Positions 35,691 through 46,719 of a DNA stretch of 64,000 nucleotides are shown here, piece after piece; positions within the stretch are counted from its first letter, which is position 1, and every line of letters begins with the position of its first letter. Both the position numbers and the translations under genes were made by a program. The notes beneath the pieces are model-generated. The model did no database searches. It saw nothing but the letters and a program-made list of their open reading frames with translations, and was not told the origin of the DNA. Source of the stretch: Cristatella mucedo (lineage: Eukaryota > Bryozoa > Phylactolaemata > Cristatellidae); contig WPIO01000001.1 of the NCBI GenBank assembly GCA_009760855.2, positions 20,529,501 through 20,593,500 of the forward strand, written 5' to 3'.

Positions 35691-37340
35691 CGAGATCCGT
35701 AGGCAGAGGCATCCTACCTGGATAGACCGATAGCACATGCCGATTGCACATACCAATGCCACCATAAAGTCAATTCCAACTGAGGACATCGTCGAGTCGC
35801 AACCAGTGACCTTCCATAAGAGATTTTCCGAGGTTTCTGCTGATGAAGTGGCTACCTTTGTCTAAGCAAGTAAAAACAAGCTCGTTTCCTGAAATCCCTA
35901 TACCATACCCTCTGCGGTCTTCATTGGCAAAAAATTAGCCCAGGCATAAATAACATGGTAATTTTCTCTGGATAAAGCAGCGTTCGAGAGTCTTGCAAAT
36001 CGGTCGTCGTCCGACCAATACTCTAAAAGCCTAATTAGGATTAAGAGGCCCTACCAAACTGCAGCTCAGTTTATATAATTCACTTGTATAGCGCCCCAAA
36101 AGAGCTTAATCTCTATTCAGGCGCTTCACATGTGCCTCCGGGCTCAAGCCCACGATCTCAGCCAGACCATGGTCGGGGGCAAGCACCTTAACCGTTGGAC
36201 CAAACCAGCTGGATTCTCTTCTTCCTCTGTGTCAATGATTATAAAAATATTGTCGCTAAGCAGTTTGTAGCACATGTTGGAACGAGCTAGTTTAAGAAAT
36301 ATTTCACTGGGGATTTAAGCTACAACACTCCTGAAACTTCTCTTCTCCGTGTAACCAACGACATCCTATGCAGAATGATGACGGAAATGCCACAGAACCA
36401 GGCATTCTAGATCTGTCAGCTGCTTTTTGCATTATCGATCACGATACCTTACTTGAACGAGTGAGAACAACGATTAGTCTGAAGTGGTTGAAGTCGTACT
36501 TGACGAATCATGTTCGATCCAAGAGTCAAGTGATAGTGAGGTCTCATCCGAACGATCAGGCGTTCATGTGGAGTGTCAACATTGTCCGTTCTTGGTCCTG
36601 CTCGTCTCCATTTACTCCATTGAGCTCCAGGGAAGAGTGATTTGAGATAAGAAGCGGTCTTCCATGTTGGCTTGCAAAAAGGTTTAACTAGCTCCTTAGC
36701 TCTGTCCCGGCTTGATTATTGCAATTCTCTTTTAGCTGGGCTACCGAACAACAACTATGCCACTGAAAACGGCTATGAATATGGCTGAAAGGCTAGTTTG
36801 CAAGTCCCAGAGGTTTGAGCGCGTGTCTCCTTTGCTAAAAGAGCTTGAATGGCAGTCTGTTGATCAATGGATACAGGTTCTTATGCTGAACCGCAAGACC
36901 TGCTGCAGCTTGGCTCATTCATATCTAACTGCATTGCTGTTCCAGTTTCAGCTTCCTTGTGACAAAAGTCATGTATGAAAAAATAATCAGGTGTTTTATT
37001 CCTCTGCTTAAAGACCGTTGGCGACAGAAGCTTTAGCTCTGCAGCTCCTAGACTGTGGAATTTGCTTCCATGATTCTTATGCAATGACAACTACTCTCAT
37101 GCTGCCGACTGTGGCACATTCTACCCAGCGGTTCTGAGCTGCTACTCCCATGCTACTCACTACCTCAACTGCTCTCCTGACTCTACTATGCTCCCCACTT
37201 TCTTATTGTTGCAAGAGATGAAGTCTGTTGGCTACCGAATGCGTACCGAAAGCCACTTAGGCTGTGAGTGTGCCATAAGAACTCACCTGCTTAACACCCA
37301 CATAGTCTTTGTGGCTTTTGGAAGTCACAGACGGAGATAC
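35690..37340 (+). mobile_element. LINE-A copy split by SINE1
   Basis: Remnants of the region before the fingers (SQPVTFHKRFSEVSADEVAT near 35800), palm A (AFCIIDHDTLLERVRTT near 36425), then a deletion to the C-terminal region (36700-37250) and the 3' end GGAGATACATTACATTTG near 37335. SINE1 occupies 36068-36212. Many stops. Confidence 0.78.
36068..36212 (-). mobile_element. SINE1 nested in LINE-A
   Basis: Complete minus-strand SINE1 interrupting a plus-strand LINE-A copy. LINE-A coding remnants are found directly before 36068 and after 36216. Confidence 0.8.
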
Positions 37341-37911
37341 ATTACATTTGAGCCCATGGCACCGGCTATCACTGCTATGATGACGATGCTTAACTATATT
37401 TTTCGTTAATACCGTTTGAATTCGCTGCTGGGACTAATAACTGCTTGTCTTCCTTGCTACCACAAGATCCTGGATTTTGGGAAATTTCCTGAAACTGGGC
37501 ACCATTAAAACCGAACTGCTACTCATTGGAAATGCGGCTTTACTAGAAAACTGTGCTATTCCAATCAATAATACAGCTGTGCGACTGTAACTGTCGGCTG
37601 GGAATTTAGGGATAGTCTTTGACAAAAGCTAAAATTGTGAAAGTTTAATTAAGATAACTGCCTCCACCATGGAAATCAAATCTGATCCCTGTCAAAGATC
37701 ATTTACTACTTACTAATGTAACTTGCTACAAATTTAAAAAGCTTGCTGATCCTGTTAGGATAGACTATTGAAATTCGACCTCGGCTGGGCTACCGACAAA
37801 GAAATTAAAATCTCTGAAGTTTCTGGGTGAAAATGACCGCAAGGCCAGTCAATAAATACCGGAAGGTCAGCCACGAGTCTGCTTTGCTGAAGGAGCTGGC
37901 ATGGCTTGTAT

Positions 37912-38597
37912 AATAATAATAATAATACATTTGATAAAGCACCCTTTAAGAACATAATTTCTTTCTAGATGCTTTAAAGCTGTGCAAAGGAAGCACGATC
38001 GAAGTAATGTAATGACGTAGTGTAATGTATCTCCTTCTGTAACTCCACAAGGCCATAAAGACTATGTGGGTGTTAGTTACGCAGGAGAGTTTTGCATAGC
38101 CCACTCACAGCCTAAGTGGCTTTCGGTACGCATTCGGTAGCCAACATACTTCATCTCATGCAACAAAGAGAAAGTGGGAAGCATAGCTGAGTCAGGAGGG
38201 CAGTGGAGGTAGTGAGTAGCATTGAAGTAGCAGCTCAGGACTGCATAAAAGGATGAGCCCTAGTCGGCAGTAGGAGAGTAGTTGTCGTTGCATAAGAGGT
38301 GACATGCACAGGGTCAGCATGCAAGTTTGATTAGTGGTAGCATACAACAGTGTCAGTACCTATAAGCACATACAGGAAGAATCACAGGGATCCACTAAAT
38401 GCTGTCATACATAGATGCGTTTTCAGTTTCTTTTTAAATTTGGACAAGTCAGGAGATGTAACGCAGATCGGGAGTGAGTTCCATGCTTTGGGATCATACG
38501 AACTAAATGCACGGCCGCCAAAGGATTTAAGGTGTGTGCGAGGTATAGTTAAACCTTTAGATTCGAAAGTAGATGAACAGATACCCGAGTAAAGCTC
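37912..38597 (-). mobile_element. LINE-B inserted in LINE-A and itself interrupted
   Basis: Tail and stem-loop at 37912-38008, then a gap filled by LINE-A, then LINE-B 3' UTR and C-terminal end at 38302-38597 (GTGACATGCACAGGGTCAGC onward). Confidence 0.75.
38009..38301 (-). mobile_element. LINE-A, innermost layer of the nest
   Basis: Starts with the antisense ACATT tail (TAATGTAATG...GTGTAATGTATC) and contains the LINE-A 3' UTR and last coding part on the minus strand. Heavily 5'-truncated, about 290 bases. Confidence 0.75.
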
Positions 38598-39059
38598 CTA
38601 TGCTGATCCATAGGTTAGCTCGTCCATACCTAGATAAATGCTGCATCTGTTTTTAACTACTTGGACCCTAAGATCACTTTGTACAATACATTAGGTGTTC
38701 AGTTGCCTAAGCTTGAAGACCTTTGGTTAGAGATGCTTTTGCATTTCAGATCCTTTACTGTGGACATCATTTCCACAACTCGCAACGACATTTATTCCGC
38801 TGCTGCTTATTATGGCACATCCTTTTCAGCCGTCCTGAGCTCATACTTCAACGCTACTCACTACCACAACTGCTCTCCTAGCTAAGCTATACTTCTCATT
38901 TTCTCTTTTTCTCCCGAGGTCAAGTCTGCCGGCTACCATAAATATACATTAATCCACTTGGGGCCTGGGTGAGCAACAGAAAATTCTCATAGGCAACACT
39001 CAACTGTTTTTTTTTGGTTTTGTAGAATTAGAAGTGGAAATACACTACATTACAATAAG

Positions 39060-39885
39060 TCGTCAACTCCGATGCATTAAAAAATTCGGGCCTGCTTTGA
39101 AAGATGTACAGCAACAAAGTTAGTTCCTGCATTTTTTAATCACGTCTCAACTTCGGTCTCTCAATACCTGCAGATCTTCCTGTAGGGTGCTTACAGTTAG
39201 TGACAACTTTGCAGGCTTTTCAGTCGTGAACGCTACCGTCAACACATTAACATACTTGTCACCAACATGGGCTCCTAACCAATAGAGCAGCTTCTAGACA
39301 TTCAGGTGCGGCTACTGACTTTAATTCCCTTCCTTCTAAGGCCGGCCAGAGTCTTCCTATCCCAACTAAAAAAAAAAAATCCTAGCTGATAAAACAGCAT
39401 CTTTTTGTATGGCGACAGAAGAGCCTTTACGGCTATCACCACAGCTTGCAGTGACGATAAAGGGTCGCCCACCGCAGGAATCGAACCCACGACCTCGGTC
39501 CCGAGGTCGTGAAAGCAACTAGCTTACCTAATGTGCCATCACGGCTCACCAGTCCCTAGTCTGGCTAGACATCGAACCGCCTGCTCTTCTGACTCAAGTC
39601 AGTTATCTGCAGCAGTCTGTATATCGAACCTAGCTCGTATCCATTGAAGACCATGCCTTCAGTTCACATGCTCCCTAAACCTAGAACTCACACCCAGCTG
39701 ACATCACGGCATTCTCTGAATTGACGATATTGCTAGGTGTGCTCGCATTGTCCCTCGTGTTCTGATTGCCACACTTCGTCTGCAGCACATTTAAAGTGCA
39801 TAAGCAGATATTTAGCTCTCTGAGTACACTATATACATGTCTTTAATGTTATTATTACTATTATTGTTATTATTATTAAGATACA
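39060..39885 (+). mobile_element. LINE-B copy split by SINE2
   Basis: C-terminal coding remnants from 39075, interrupted by SINE2 (39372-39552), then 3' UTR, a weak stem-loop and a TTATTATTATTA tail ending near 39885. Confidence 0.68.
39372..39552 (-). mobile_element. SINE2 nested in LINE-B
   Basis: Minus-strand SINE2 with a homopolymer tail at 39369-39380 and B box (GGTTCGATTCC in reverse). It splits a plus-strand LINE-B C-terminal copy. Confidence 0.8.
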
Positions 39886-40429
39886 GCTACAGTAAGTCAT
39901 ATCTTGACTACTAATTCCTCCCCGCACGAAAGAGCAGCCTCAGGCGACTCCTAGCGTGGTGTGGACCTTTACTTGATTTCTCCGTAATACCTTCGGGTAT
40001 TTCGCTGCTATCTTCGCTGTGACTATATATGAGCTGTCCTCGGATATGCTACACACAACAGGACCTGCTTAGCATAAGATGCGATGTCGCCATTAGTCGA
40101 TACCTACCGGCCGGCCTTCTCCGGCGGGTCAGTGAGAACCTACCTGCATCCTGCGTTCGCCCCATCAACAGCTCGGCTATCACACCTACGACTCGTAAGT
40201 TTAAAGCGCTAAATAGTGCTTGTTGCGGTAGTAGCCCACCCGCTGTAGCCCAGCACGTTGTGAAACGTCGTCCCACGGCCGTTACCAAGGTCCATGTCAA
40301 ATTCGAAGAGCCAGCGTCCACCGGGCCGGACGCAAACGGTAGAGAATACAAGCCACTTCATCGCCGTCGCCCAGTTGTTGGACAGCCTCTTAAATTCCAC
40401 CTACTAAATGTCCGCTAACTAAAAACCAA

Positions 40430-41343
40430 GGGGTTACTTATCCGCGATCAGGTGGTCCAGGAGAAGCTAGATGCATTTCTGCTTACCGAAACCTGGATGA
40501 TGCCTTGTTACAGCAGCTGTATTTCCAAAAACCACCCCACCCGGATTCTCATTCTATCAGTCCTTGCGTTCTGACAAGGTTGGTGGCGGGGTTGCAATTG
40601 TTGTTCTCGAATCGTTTGGCTATAAAATGTGCAGTTTCTCGCATGGGTCATCGTTTGAATCGGTTGCTATCAGGTCTTCATCAAAGACAATGCCTCTCAC
40701 TGTTGCGTTATATCGGCCTCCTGGGTGTCTAGACTTGTTTATAGAGGAGTTTTCAGAGTTCCTCGCTAAACTATTTGTGTGTGACAGGCCGTTACTGATT
40801 GTAAGAGACTTCAATATTCACGTTGACAACCCTAGCAACAGCCAGGTCTGCTCATTTCTTGACTGTCTGGAGAATTTTGGATTGGCCCAACACGTTAATC
40901 ATAGCACCCACGTCGGTGGCCTCATTCTAGATCTCGTGATCATTAAGGATGTCCTCCCCACTGACTTTGTGGTGTGCCCACTGACCCTCTCAGATCATTA
41001 TTCGGTCTCGTTTACTGTTCCTGCTCCCTCGTACGTGCAGGGCAAAGTCGAATTTGCCAAACGACGTAACTTACAAAGCATTGACATGGACAAGTTTTTG
41101 AAATCTGTTTGTGATGCAGGCCTTCTTGATCTGCATTCAGACTCGACCGGCAGCCTCGATACCCTCACTGATGCGATGAACATGACACTCAGGAGTGCCC
41201 TTGACAAGCATGCTCCCGTTCGCTCTATCCGTGTTCAACGTCGTCGAGATTCCTTTCAATTTACAAAAAACTCCTTAAGATGCGCCGTGTTAAGCGAAGG
41301 CTGGAACGTCGTTTCAAGAAATCGGGGTCTGAGGCAGACCTAG
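40430..41343 (+). pseudogene. LINE-A endonuclease domain (inactive)
   Basis: This is the N-terminal AP endonuclease part of the LINE-A polyprotein, which nicks target DNA to prime reverse transcription. The beginning (LDAFLLTETWM near 40470-40500) carries the catalytic-glutamate motif and is then frameshifted. The main frame runs from 40564 with GGGVAIVV, then ALYRPPG, LIVRDFNIHVD, LDLVI and SDHYSV near 40990. The motif normally GDFN reads RDFN (codon at 40804-40806, a GGA-to-AGA type change), and further frame breaks follow, so no active enzyme is expected. Family motifs are seen directly; the loss of activity is inferred. Confidence 0.8.
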
Positions 41344-41552
41344 TTAATTTTAAAGACTTCCTTCGAGTTTACACCCGAAAGCTTAAAAAAGGGTGGGCTT
41401 CTTTTTTCATTAGAAAACTGAATTCCTGCCAGTTGGACACTTAACAGATTTATAAGACAGTAAACCATTTACTGGCCAATGCTCTCAGGTCTGACTCCCC
41501 AGATATTAAGGGCTCAGCCGAAAAGTTTTCAGCCTTCTTTACTGAAAAAATT

Positions 41553-43343
41553 GTGCACATTCGTGCCTCCATTAAGCTCCCTCCGACCAAATCAATCACC
41601 GTTCCTCAACCTGTGACCTTTCTTAAAAGGTTCTCTGATGTTTCTGCCTGTGATGTGGCTGCCTTAATAAGGTCTAGCAAAAAGAGCTCGTCTCCTGAAG
41701 ACCCTATACCTTCATCTCTGTTGTCTTCACTTGCAGATCAACTTAGCCCTGCCATAACCAAGATTTTTAATGCTTCTTTGGGAAAAGGGGTCGTCCCCAA
41801 GTCCTTCAAATCGGCAATCGTTAGACCTATTCTTAAAAAGCCTGGATTAGACACAGGGGTCCAAGCAAACTATCGTCCAGTTTCCCTTCTTTCGTTCTTA
41901 TCAAAGATTCTTGAAAGAATTGTTCCCAAGCAGCTAGTTGAACATATTGAAAATAATTGAATGTCAGAAACATTTCAATCAGGGTTCAAGAGGCAGCACT
42001 CTACTGAAACTGCTCTCCTCCGAGTTAGCAATGACATTCTATGTGGCAACGACGACGGGAATGTCACTGCCCTAGCTCTGCTAGATCTGTCTGCTGCCTT
42101 CGACACCATTGATCACGAAGTTCTGCTTGAACGATTGAGAACAACGATCGGTCTGGCAGACGAAGCACTGGCATGGTTTAAATCATACTTGTCTGATCGT
42201 GTTTAATCCGTGTCATGTGGGGGTCAGGTCTCAGACATTAGAAGGGTCACCTGTGGAGTCCCTCAAATGTCTGTACTTGGTCCCTTGCCGTTCTCTTTTT
42301 ATACACAACCTCTGGGAAAAGTGATTAAGGCCCATGGAATAGAATATCACTTCTATGCTGGCGATACTCAGTTGTATTTGTCATTTAAATCTTCGGAATC
42401 TGCTGCAGCCACTGAGAAACTGAATGCTTGCCTTGCCAATATTTGATCCTGGATGTCGGAAAACTTCCTGAAATTAAATGACGATAAAACCGAACTGCTT
42501 GTCATAGGACACCCTAAGCGTGTGGCTGGATTAAAAGGCTTTGCTGTTCTAATAGGTGATGCTATTGTGCGACCTTCACCACGTGCTCGTAATCTAGGTG
42601 TCGTGTTCGACAGCTGCCTCAATTTCAAAAGCTTCATTCAGAAGACTGCCTCTACAGCTAGCCATCACATCCGATCCCTATCTAAGATTAGAAGCTGTCT
42701 CCCACAGTGGCTTGTAAAAAATGTAACTAGCTCTTTAGTTCTGTCTCGGCTTGATTATTGTAATTCCCTTTTGGCTGGGCTACCAAAGAAAGCTATTATG
42801 CCACTACAGGGGACTATGAATATGGCTGCAAGGCTGGTCTTCAAGTCCCAGCGGTTTGAGCACGTGTCACCTTTGCTGAAAGAGCTAGGATGGTTGCCGG
42901 TTGAGCAAAGGATACAGAGCAAAGTTCTCACACTGACCCACAAGGCACACCACGGCTTGGCTCCTTCATACCTAGTTGAACTGCTGCATAAGTTTCAGCC
43001 TGTTCGCGCCCTCAGGTCCTGTGTGGACAATAAATTAGCTGTCCCATTCCTCCGCTTAAAGACAATTGGCGACAGAAGCTTTAGCTCTGCAGGTCCTAGA
43101 CTGTGGAACTCGCTTCCACAATTCTTACGAAACGACATCTACTCTCCGACTGCCGAGTATGGCACATCTTTTTCAGCGGTCCTGAACTGCTACTTCTATG
43201 CTACTCACTACCTCAACTGCTCTCCTAACTCTGCTATGCTTCCCACTTTCTCTTTGTTTCGTGATACGAAGTCATTTGGCTACCGAATGCGTACCGAAAG
43301 CGGCGTAGGCTGTGAGTGTGCTATAAAAAACTCTCCTGCGTAA
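41553..43343 (+). pseudogene. LINE-A reverse transcriptase and C-terminal domain (inactive)
   Basis: Three stops in one frame interrupt an otherwise continuous reverse transcriptase. Motifs in order are PILKKPGLD with NYRPVSLL (fingers), TALALLDLSAAFDTIDH near 42070-42115 (palm A), GVPQMSVLGPL near 42255 (motif B), then YAGDTQLYLS at about 42354 (motif C, normally YADD), LNDDKTELLVIG and the C-terminal domain to a TAA at 43341-43343. The D-to-G change in motif C (codon 42360-42362) removes a catalytic aspartate. At least one stop (before SWMSENFLKLN) looks like CGA to TGA, the expected product of CpG decay. This copy is a fossil. Confidence 0.85.
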
Positions 43344-43361
43344 CACCCACATGGTCTTTAT

Positions 43362-44284
43362 AATAATAATAATAATAATATTGCACTTGATAAAGCGCCC
43401 TCAGAGAACTTAATCTCTTTCTAGGCGCTTTACATTTGCTGCAAAGTGATACGCAATAGAATAGTAAGTAAAATCATGCTTGAAAAACAAACAAAATGAA
43501 TAACATGGTTAGGGGTTACATGCACTGGGTCAGCATGCAAATGTGGTTAGTGGCAGCATGAACAGTGTCAGCACGCATAAGCAAATCGAGGACGAATCAC
43601 AAAGACCCACTAAATGCTGTCCTAAATAGGTATGTTTTTAAGTTTCTTTTAAATGTGGTCAGGTCAGGGGATGTTCTGATGCAGGTCGGGAGGGAGTTCC
43701 AGGCTGTGGGAGCATACGAGCTAAATGCACGGTCTCCAAAGGGTTTAAGGTTTGTACGAGGTATTTCTAGACTGTTGGATTCCGAAAAGCGAGTGGTACG
43801 ATGCTTTGCCTGATGGGGTAGTATATCTGAAAGATAAGCTGGAGCCATAGAATGAAGAGACCTAAAAGTGAGCGACAAAACCTTGAAGTCAATCCGTTGC
43901 TTGACTGGTAACCAGTGCAGGTCGGCGAGAAGTGGAGTAATGTGGCAACTGCGACGCTCACGACAGACAAGCCTAGCTGCAGAGTTTTGCACCAGCTGCA
44001 ATCGCCTGATCGCACATGCTGGTAGGCCAGTAAGCAGTGAGTTGCAGAAGTCGAGACGAGATGTCACGAATGCATGGACCAACTTGGACGTGGTATCCTT
44101 ATCTAAACAAGCCCGAATTTTAGCAATGTTATGAAGCTGAAAATAGGCTGATTTGACTGTGGAGCTGATGTGGTCGTCTAACGAGAGGTCGCTTTGGAAT
44201 ATGACACCTAGATTTCGAGCTGATGCAACTGGAGATATGCTGGCAGAGCCAATTTTGAAAGTCAGCCTTTCCAATTTCTGAATT
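43362..44284 (-). mobile_element. LINE-B, 5'-truncated copy nested inside LINE-A
   Basis: Minus-strand LINE-B starting with a (TAA)n tail, then the conserved 3' stem-loop, 3' UTR and an intact C-terminal ORF of 225 codons (44274 down to 43597) including LDFCNSLLTGLPACAIRRLQ. It interrupts the LINE-A 3' UTR: LINE-A sequence stops at 43361 and resumes at about 44285, with TTTAT at both edges as a likely target-site duplication. The intact ORF suggests it is one of the younger copies here. Confidence 0.85.
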
Positions 44285-44329
44285 TATGACTTTGTGGAGT
44301 TACTGATGGAGATACATTACATTACATTA

Positions 44330-45070
44330 CGTATGTTCTTTAACAAAACAAAGGAATGAGCCGTATTTGTTGTCTGTTAAAAAATACCATAATACAACTA
44401 TCCTACCCAGTTATTAAGCAACAATTCATAGTTTTCGGGCTGCAACGATTGAAGGAAAATTCAAAACAATAAGTTTGGTCAAGTGTCTTTTCAAGTTTGA
44501 GTTAACATAAACAATTTCTGTAATTAGCCTCTTCCATATTTGACCATGCAAATGCAGCTGTTTCAAAACGATCTACGCTCTAGCTACTCAGGTTAACTTA
44601 TATACTGTACAGGTGCCCATGCAGGAGTAGGTTGGAGAATACAACCACTGATAGCTAGACACTGAGCAGGAGCAACCACTACAGGAGCAATCCGAGTCAA
44701 AGGCATTCATATTACTGTTCCCACGATGCACACATGCTACAACTCTGCAGTCGAGCTACAGCATAGGAGAGCTGAGATACTCAGTTCCAAGTTAGCATGG
44801 CTACAGATTGTGTTATCATATTAAGGGACATAGTGAGGAGCTATAATATATTTGCCATATCCGTGACGTCGAGCATTTCAGCTACAGGCCTTCCAAAGTT
44901 ATTTCAAAGTCAAGAAACGCACTTGCATGTCTACATTGAGGTCTCAACAATTTAAAGCAAGCTACTCTTAATTGAAATCGGAAAATCAGCATTCTAAAAA
45001 GTATATACCATATATTGTGAATAAAATCCAAATTTCTTTATATGTGCTTGCTTTTAAAGACTGAGGTCAA
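44330..45070. other. Intergenic sequence downstream of the receptor gene
   Basis: AT-rich; no gene or repeat recognised. Confidence 0.45.
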
Positions 45071-45180
45071 GGTGAATGAATTTAATTACCAACACCGTAG
45101 GTTCGAGACCTTTAGCATATGTAAAGCACCCGGATGGATATCTTAGGATGCTATACAAATGAGTTCAATGTATTTATTTA
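45070..45180 (+). mobile_element. SINE1, diverged
   Basis: B box region (GTAGGTTCGAGACC) and the 3' body (GCACCCGGATGGATATCTTA, GATGCTATACAAATGAGTT). Its AT-rich tail supplies an AATAAA on the minus strand downstream of the receptor gene. Confidence 0.6.
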
Positions 45181-45960
45181 TATACAGATATATATGTATT
45201 TATTTATACCACACTTACGTATGAAAGGAATTACTCACTCCCTATCATTATAGGCACACACACTTCTACAGTTGGTTTTACAATGGAATCATTTACTGCA
45301 CCATTTTCTTTAAAAATTCCAAATGAAAGCAGAATATTTTTCAATTTTATGAGTTAGTTTCTCTCAGCAGAGTATTGTTTTAGCAGCACAATTTCTGAAC
45401 GACCAGCCTAGGTCACCCTCAACCCACCAACCTGGCGATACAGGCAGACATACGTGATCAGCACTTGCATCGGATCAAAACACACTGAGCCAACAGCGTC
45501 GGCTCACCATTTAACTTTGGTTGCTATTTTGACTTCGTCCTAGTATTGACATGCAGTATGGCGAATCAACTTAAATCCAACAATTAAGTGCTTGACAGAC
45601 AACAGAGATTGTGCGATTTTAGACATTACACGAAGGTATGGTTTTCAACCAGACTTCAAACAGAGAAATGCTAAACAAAGATGGCTATAGAGCAGGCTAT
45701 GCATAACGTAGCTGTCAAGAATATGTAATGCCAGCCCATAGTTTGGCTTGGAGACATTAAGACTAGCAACCAAATGGCAGAGTAAGACAACTCAGTAAAG
45801 CCTGCAATCACATGTACCAAAGTACGAAATTGTGCATCAATCTTCATACAAGTTCGAGTGGCTAGCAAGGAAGCAGGTGTATCTTACTATAGTGGCTCAT
45901 TAAGAGATGCTGCATTAGCAGACTGCAAGTCCAAACTGTAAGAACAAAAAGGTTAATATC

Positions 45961-46518
45961 TTAAGCACAGGCATCCCTGCTTGTTTCCCTGCAGACTTCA
46001 TGAGATACTGTAATCTGACCTTCACCAACGGTGATGCAGCTGACTTTGCTGATGTCAGATTGAGAATCGTCAAAATTAGCAAGATAGTGGTTTTCATAAA
46101 AGCTATCCGGATGATCACGGTTAAGATGTGTCAATGCCACCCGGAGCTGCTCGGATGTGAGAGAGGCAGCTGGGGATGGGTCTGGTTCGATGTAGGTGCC
46201 CCATATTGCCTCAGTATCAGGTATGATGGTCGGAAGTGCTGGTAATACAACTTGTTGCTTAACCTCGTCTTCACATACGTCGTATCCAGAATCATAGGAA
46301 AATTTGTTCACAGGCTCTGGGCCTGAGCAGAAGATGGTCACGACTTCTGTAAGGCCAGTGGATGGCTCATCGGTGGTGAATTCCGCCCTAGCGAATGCCG
46401 TAGTATCAATCCCAGAGTCGAAGCATGTGCTAGGTGGTCCGAAAGAATCGGAAATAAAACGTGGTCGACGGTTCACTTTGTCAAGCATTTTTTGGGTCAG
46501 CTTCTTCATTTTTTGAAG
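45961..46518 (-). CDS. IL-17 receptor-like gene, terminal coding exon (cytoplasmic tail)
   Basis: This is the last coding exon of the minus-strand receptor gene. A good acceptor (pyrimidine-rich, ending CTACAG) lies just above 46518. The exon opens in phase 0, matching the phase-0 end of the SEFIR exon, and reads 185 codons to a TAA at 45961-45963. The encoded tail begins with a basic stretch (LQKMKKLTQKML) and becomes acidic, with several tyrosines and Ser/Thr-Pro sites, for example DSGYDVCEDE and YIEPDPSP. I see no second enzyme domain, so it is probably a signalling tail that binds adaptors. The nearest canonical AATAAA signals on this strand are at 45199-45204 and 45173-45178, implying a 3' UTR of roughly 750 bases. 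One of them lies in a SINE1 tail. Reading frame and splice site are seen directly; the signalling role is inferred from the adjoining SEFIR exon. Confidence 0.82.
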   Translation of the reverse strand, partial: LQKMKKLTQKMLDKVNRRPRFISDSFGPPSTCFDSGIDTTAFARAEFTTDEPSTGLTEVVTIFCSGPEPVNKFSYDSGYDVCEDEVKQQVVLPALPTIIPDTEAIWGTYIEPDPSPAASLTSEQLRVALTHLNRDHPDSFYENHYLANFDDSQSDISKVSCITVGEGQITVSHEVCRETSRDACA

Positions 46519-46719
46519 CTGTAGGATAAGAGAAAGCAGTACACTGAAGAGAGATGAATGCAGCCATGTTAGAACATGTGCAGGCAGGCTGCATGAAAAT
46601 CGGGTATGAAAGCAGACTGCAGCATGCGAAGTTGGCCGTGCACTGCATAATTAACCGCAGCTCATGAAAGCAAGTAGTTTTACCGACTTTGCAATAGCAA
46701 GCCTGAGCACACATCTCAC

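Larger units (their letters stand above)
37435..39056 (+). mobile_element. LINE-A copy, outer layer of a three-level nest
   Basis: Part one (37435-37911) covers NACL...FLKL...KTELLLIG through LLCxRSWHGL, equivalent to ...SPLLKELGWL of the reference. It is broken by antisense LINE-B at 37912-38597. Part two (38600-39056) resumes with HRLARPYLDKC, equivalent to HHGLAPSYLVEL, and ends in ACTACATTAC. Confidence 0.75.
39960..43361 (+). mobile_element. LINE-A, nearly full-length but dead CR1/L2-like retrotransposon
   Basis: About 3.4 kb carrying, in order, a short upstream ORF (40029-40418), an apurinic endonuclease-like domain, a reverse transcriptase and the C-terminal domain of Jockey-superfamily LINEs. 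Its 3' UTR is interrupted by an antisense LINE-B and resumes at about 44285, ending in ACATT repeats near 44330. The frame is broken by stops after 40416, 41442, 41957, 42204 and 42442 and by shifts near 40500 and 41270. This is the reference copy from which the other LINE-A fragments in the window were recognised. The exact 5' end is not defined; sequence before 40029 may include the 5' UTR. Confidence 0.85.
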
